Positions 5,557 to 7,450 of a stretch of DNA of 7,450 nucleotides are shown here, piece after piece. Location: NCBI GenBank assembly GCA_015654605.1, contig JAATGO010000190.1, forward strand, positions 1 through 7,450. Reading direction: 5' to 3'. The notes below the pieces were generated by a model. It was not told the DNA's origin, searched no databases, and worked only from the letters and a program-made list of their open reading frames with translations. The translations under genes were made by a program, and so were the position numbers. This DNA is from Betaproteobacteria bacterium (lineage in GTDB: Bacteria > Pseudomonadota > Gammaproteobacteria > Burkholderiales > Burkholderiaceae). Numbering within the stretch: the first letter of the stretch is position 1; every line of letters starts with the position of its first letter.

Positions 5557-6180
5557 ATGAGCCAGTTTTTTCAATTACATCCAGTTAATCCACAGCCAAG
5601 GCTGATCAAACAGGCTGTCCAGATTATTGAAGCAGGAGGTATTGCCGCATTGCCGACGGATTCCTGCTACGCCTTGGTATGTCAGCTGGACAATAAGGAC
5701 GCAGTTGAACGTCTGCGCAGGATTCGTGGTGTCGATGACAAACATCATCTGACGTTACTATGCAGGGATTTGGGCGAGATTGCGCAATATGCGCGAGTGG
5801 ATAACCGTCAGTATCGCCTGTTAAAAAGTGCGACGCCAGGGCCGTATACATTTATTCTGGAGGCAACGAAGGATGTGCCGCGCAGGCTGAGCCATCCTTC
5901 ACGCAAGACAATTGGTTTGCGTGTTCCGGAAAATCCAATTGCACAGGCTTTGCTGGCCGAGCTTGGACAACCATTGCTAGGAACGACACTGATCTTGCCA
6001 GATCAGGAACATGCACTTACCGACGCCGAGGAAATCCGTGATCGGCTGGATAAACAAATTGATGTGATCATTGATAGTGGTGCCTGCAGTCTGGAGCCTA
6101 CCACGGTGATTGATTTGACTGGCGATGAAGCATTACTAGTACGACAGGGCCGAGGTGATGCGGCACCGTTTGGGTTATAA
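5557..6180 (+). CDS. yciO: YciO, YrdC/Sua5-domain protein
   Basis: This complete 207-residue protein is one YrdC-fold domain. It closely follows E. coli YciO as I remember it, from the N-terminus MSQFFQLHPVNPQPRLI through LPTDSCYAL (32-40), LTLLCRDL (65-72), PGPYTFIL (94-101), TIGLRVPENPIAQALL (118-133) and PTTVIDLT (181-188). The YrdC/TsaC/Sua5 family binds ATP, threonine and bicarbonate to make threonylcarbamoyl-AMP for the t6A37 modification of tRNA. YciO is a divergent paralogue whose physiological role is less certain, so it should not simply be called TsaC. The start is secure because the N-terminus matches and no upstream in-frame start exists: a TGA at 5545-5547 closes the frame. There is no SD. 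No good promoter was found; TTTAAT (5538-5543) is a weak -10 candidate. Confidence 0.92.
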   Translation: MSQFFQLHPVNPQPRLIKQAVQIIEAGGIAALPTDSCYALVCQLDNKDAVERLRRIRGVDDKHHLTLLCRDLGEIAQYARVDNRQYRLLKSATPGPYTFILEATKDVPRRLSHPSRKTIGLRVPENPIAQALLAELGQPLLGTTLILPDQEHALTDAEEIRDRLDKQIDVIIDSGACSLEPTTVIDLTGDEALLVRQGRGDAAPFGL

Positions 6181-6266
6181 GTGTTAAAACTTAATAATAG
6201 AAATTTGAGACATGAGTAGTCGTGCCGCTTCATTGTTTATTCAATTTCCGTGGCAGTTTGCTGCTC

Positions 6267-6275
6267 TGGTAAAAT
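6267..6275 (+). promoter_or_regulatory. Extended -10 promoter for the M50 protease gene
   Basis: TGGTAAAAT carries the TGn extension plus TAAAAT (6270-6275; 5 of 6 to TATAAT). No good -35 lies 16-18 bases upstream, as is usual for extended -10 promoters. With standard spacing, transcription would start at about 6282, the A of the ATG itself, implying a leaderless mRNA. Confidence 0.5.
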
Positions 6276-6281
6276 CCGCCC

Positions 6282-6959
6282 ATGAATGATCTTATACAGA
6301 CTATCGCAGTTTATGCGCTACCAGTACTCTTTGCTATTACTTTGCATGAGGCAGCGCATGCCTTTGCCGCCAAGTACTTAGGAGACAATACCGCTTATGC
6401 TCTTGGGCGCATGAGTATCAATCCCGTACGCCATATTGACCCGGTGGGCACTATTCTGATCCTGATACTGCTTTATTTTGCGACGGCAGGAGCGTTTCTG
6501 TTTGGATATGCCAAGCCAGTGCCGATTAATTTTGGCAGGCTACGCAAGCCAAAGCGGGATATGGCGTGGGTTGCTCTAGCTGGACCCGGCGCTAATTTTG
6601 TGATGGCATTACTCTGGAGTTGGCTAATCTATGCGCTGGTGGCGTTACAGGTGCAGGAAAGCTTCTTTTTGCTTATGGCGCGTGCAGGTGTGCTGGTGAA
6701 TCTGGTGATGTTCGCTTTCAATTTATTTCCTGTGCCGCCATTGGATGGTGGCCGTATTCTGGTATCGATACTGCCACACAGATATGCCTATCAATTTGCA
6801 AAAATTGAGCCTTACGGATTTTTTATCGTGATGGCATTAGTATTGCTAAAAGTCATTTATTCCTGGTGGATATTTCCTTTGATGTACGGAGCTTGCCAGT
6901 TATTGGGGCTGATGACACCCTTTTCGTCAGCGCAACTTCTTTCTATCGTTTTTAGCTAA
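6282..6959 (+). CDS. M50-family site-2-type membrane metalloprotease
   Basis: This complete 225-residue polytopic membrane protein carries LHEAAHAF (21-28), giving zinc ligands His22 and His26 and catalytic Glu23. It also has the second M50 signature NLFPVPPLDGGRIL (147-160), with Asp155 as the third zinc ligand. AGPGANFVMAL (100-110) is the conserved loop-helix typical of the small bacterial S2P subgroup. Hydrophobic segments at about 5-30, 54-76, 95-120, 128-150 and 178-210 suggest five or six passes. No PDZ domain is present, unlike RseP, so it belongs to the compact group of unknown substrate. The start is supported by the fixed distance to the HExxH motif. No SD precedes it, and the promoter geometry predicts a leaderless transcript. 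Its stop lies 8 bases before the trpS start, so the two are probably cotranscribed. Confidence 0.92.
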   Translation: MNDLIQTIAVYALPVLFAITLHEAAHAFAAKYLGDNTAYALGRMSINPVRHIDPVGTILILILLYFATAGAFLFGYAKPVPINFGRLRKPKRDMAWVALAGPGANFVMALLWSWLIYALVALQVQESFFLLMARAGVLVNLVMFAFNLFPVPPLDGGRILVSILPHRYAYQFAKIEPYGFFIVMALVLLKVIYSWWIFPLMYGACQLLGLMTPFSSAQLLSIVFS

Positions 6960-6967
6960 TTTTCATT

Positions 6968-7450
6968 ATGTATCCTGATCGCGTTGTCTCCGGTATGCGT
7001 CCTACGGGCGCATTACATTTAGGCCACTATCATGGAGCATTAAAGAATTGGGTTCGGCTTCAGTCTGAGTTGCCTTGCCTGTTTTTTGTTGCTGACTGGC
7101 ATGCTTTGACGACGCATTATGCTGATCCGAGCGTGATCGAAGCTAGCGTATGGGATATGGTCATTGACTGGCTTGCCGCTGGTATTGACCCTTCACAGGC
7201 CACCTTGTTTATTCAATCACGTATCCCCGAGCATGCCGAGTTGCACCTGCTGTTATCGATGGCGACACCCCTGGGTTGGCTAGAACGCGTTCCAACATAC
7301 AAGGATCAACAAGAAAAGCTGGCTGACCGCGATTTGGCAACCTATGGATTTTTGGGGTACCCCCTATTACAGGCTGCGGATGTCCTAATTTATCGTGCAA
7401 GTCAGGTGCCAGTCGGGGAAGATCAGGTACCGCATATTGAAATAATGCGA
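6968..7450 (+). CDS. trpS: Tryptophanyl-tRNA synthetase, N-terminal part (runs off the window)
   Basis: The frame is open for 161 codons to the window edge and has no stop. It begins MYPDRVVSGMRPTGALHLGH, with the class I HIGH-type signature as HLGH (17-20). Further class features are FFVADWHALT (39-48), AGIDPSQATLFIQS (72-85), YPLLQAADVLIY (132-143) and the tryptophan-pocket segment VPVGEDQVPHIE (147-158). The KMSKS loop and the anticodon-binding domain must lie beyond the window. The enzyme charges tRNA-Trp in the cytosol. The ATG at 6968 stands 8 bases after the M50 stop and directly precedes the conserved N-terminus. No SD is visible, so translation may depend on coupling to the M50 gene. 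In many betaproteobacteria scpA and scpB follow trpS; this is an expectation, not seen here. Confidence 0.95.
   Translation, partial: MYPDRVVSGMRPTGALHLGHYHGALKNWVRLQSELPCLFFVADWHALTTHYADPSVIEASVWDMVIDWLAAGIDPSQATLFIQSRIPEHAELHLLLSMATPLGWLERVPTYKDQQEKLADRDLATYGFLGYPLLQAADVLIYRASQVPVGEDQVPHIEIMR

Noticed and set aside
6179..6195. Possible terminator after yciO (AAGT...ACTT)
   Set aside because: The arms are only four bases and there is no T-run.
7209..7400. 63-codon minus-strand frame at the right end
   Set aside because: It is antisense to the conserved trpS coding sequence, whose frame is open across the whole stretch.

Overview
This window looks like ordinary chromosomal housekeeping DNA from a mid-GC (roughly 45-50% by eye) Gram-negative bacterium. 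A betaproteobacterium, possibly of the Nitrosomonas type, fits best. The reasons are the Cys/Met PLP enzyme subtype, the PHP phosphatase / YciO / M50 protease / TrpRS gene block, and the close match of the YciO-like protein to its E. coli counterpart. The taxon is an inference from remembered protein families and gene order. No phage, transposon, CRISPR array or RNA gene was seen.

Layout. Positions 1-92 are an AT-rich leader with an inverted repeat. A cystathionine gamma-synthase-family PLP enzyme (93-1334, +) converges on a LOG-family nucleotide phosphoribohydrolase (1391-1987, -), with a GC-rich hairpin between them. A 321-bp divergent spacer (1988-2308) is unusually rich in inverted repeats and precedes a patatin-like phospholipase (2309-3334, +). 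Next comes an intrinsic terminator whose loop holds the -10 box of a promoter for a PHP-domain nucleotide phosphatase / RNase AM-type protein (3418-4254, +). A 350-bp spacer carries possible promoters and a 23-codon hydrophobic leader ORF ahead of htpX (4605-5477, +). After a second intrinsic terminator come yciO (5557-6180, +), an M50 site-2-type protease (6282-6959, +) and the 5' part of trpS (6968 to the window end, +).

How the genes relate. The PHP gene, yciO, the M50 gene and trpS look like one conserved neighbourhood; E. coli also keeps its PHP gene (yciV/rnm) beside yciO. They deal with nucleotide and RNA turnover, a YrdC-fold protein and tRNA charging. htpX, a membrane quality-control protease, sits inside this block as its own transcription unit, with a strong Shine-Dalgarno (SD) sequence and a terminator behind it. 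The block genes themselves have no recognisable SD, and the M50 gene appears to be leaderless.

I see no convincing new multi-gene system. The observations most worth checking are about gene expression: the promoter nested in a terminator hairpin, the predicted leaderless M50 mRNA, the small hydrophobic ORF whose stop codon overlaps the htpX SD, and the run of dyads between the LOG and patatin genes.
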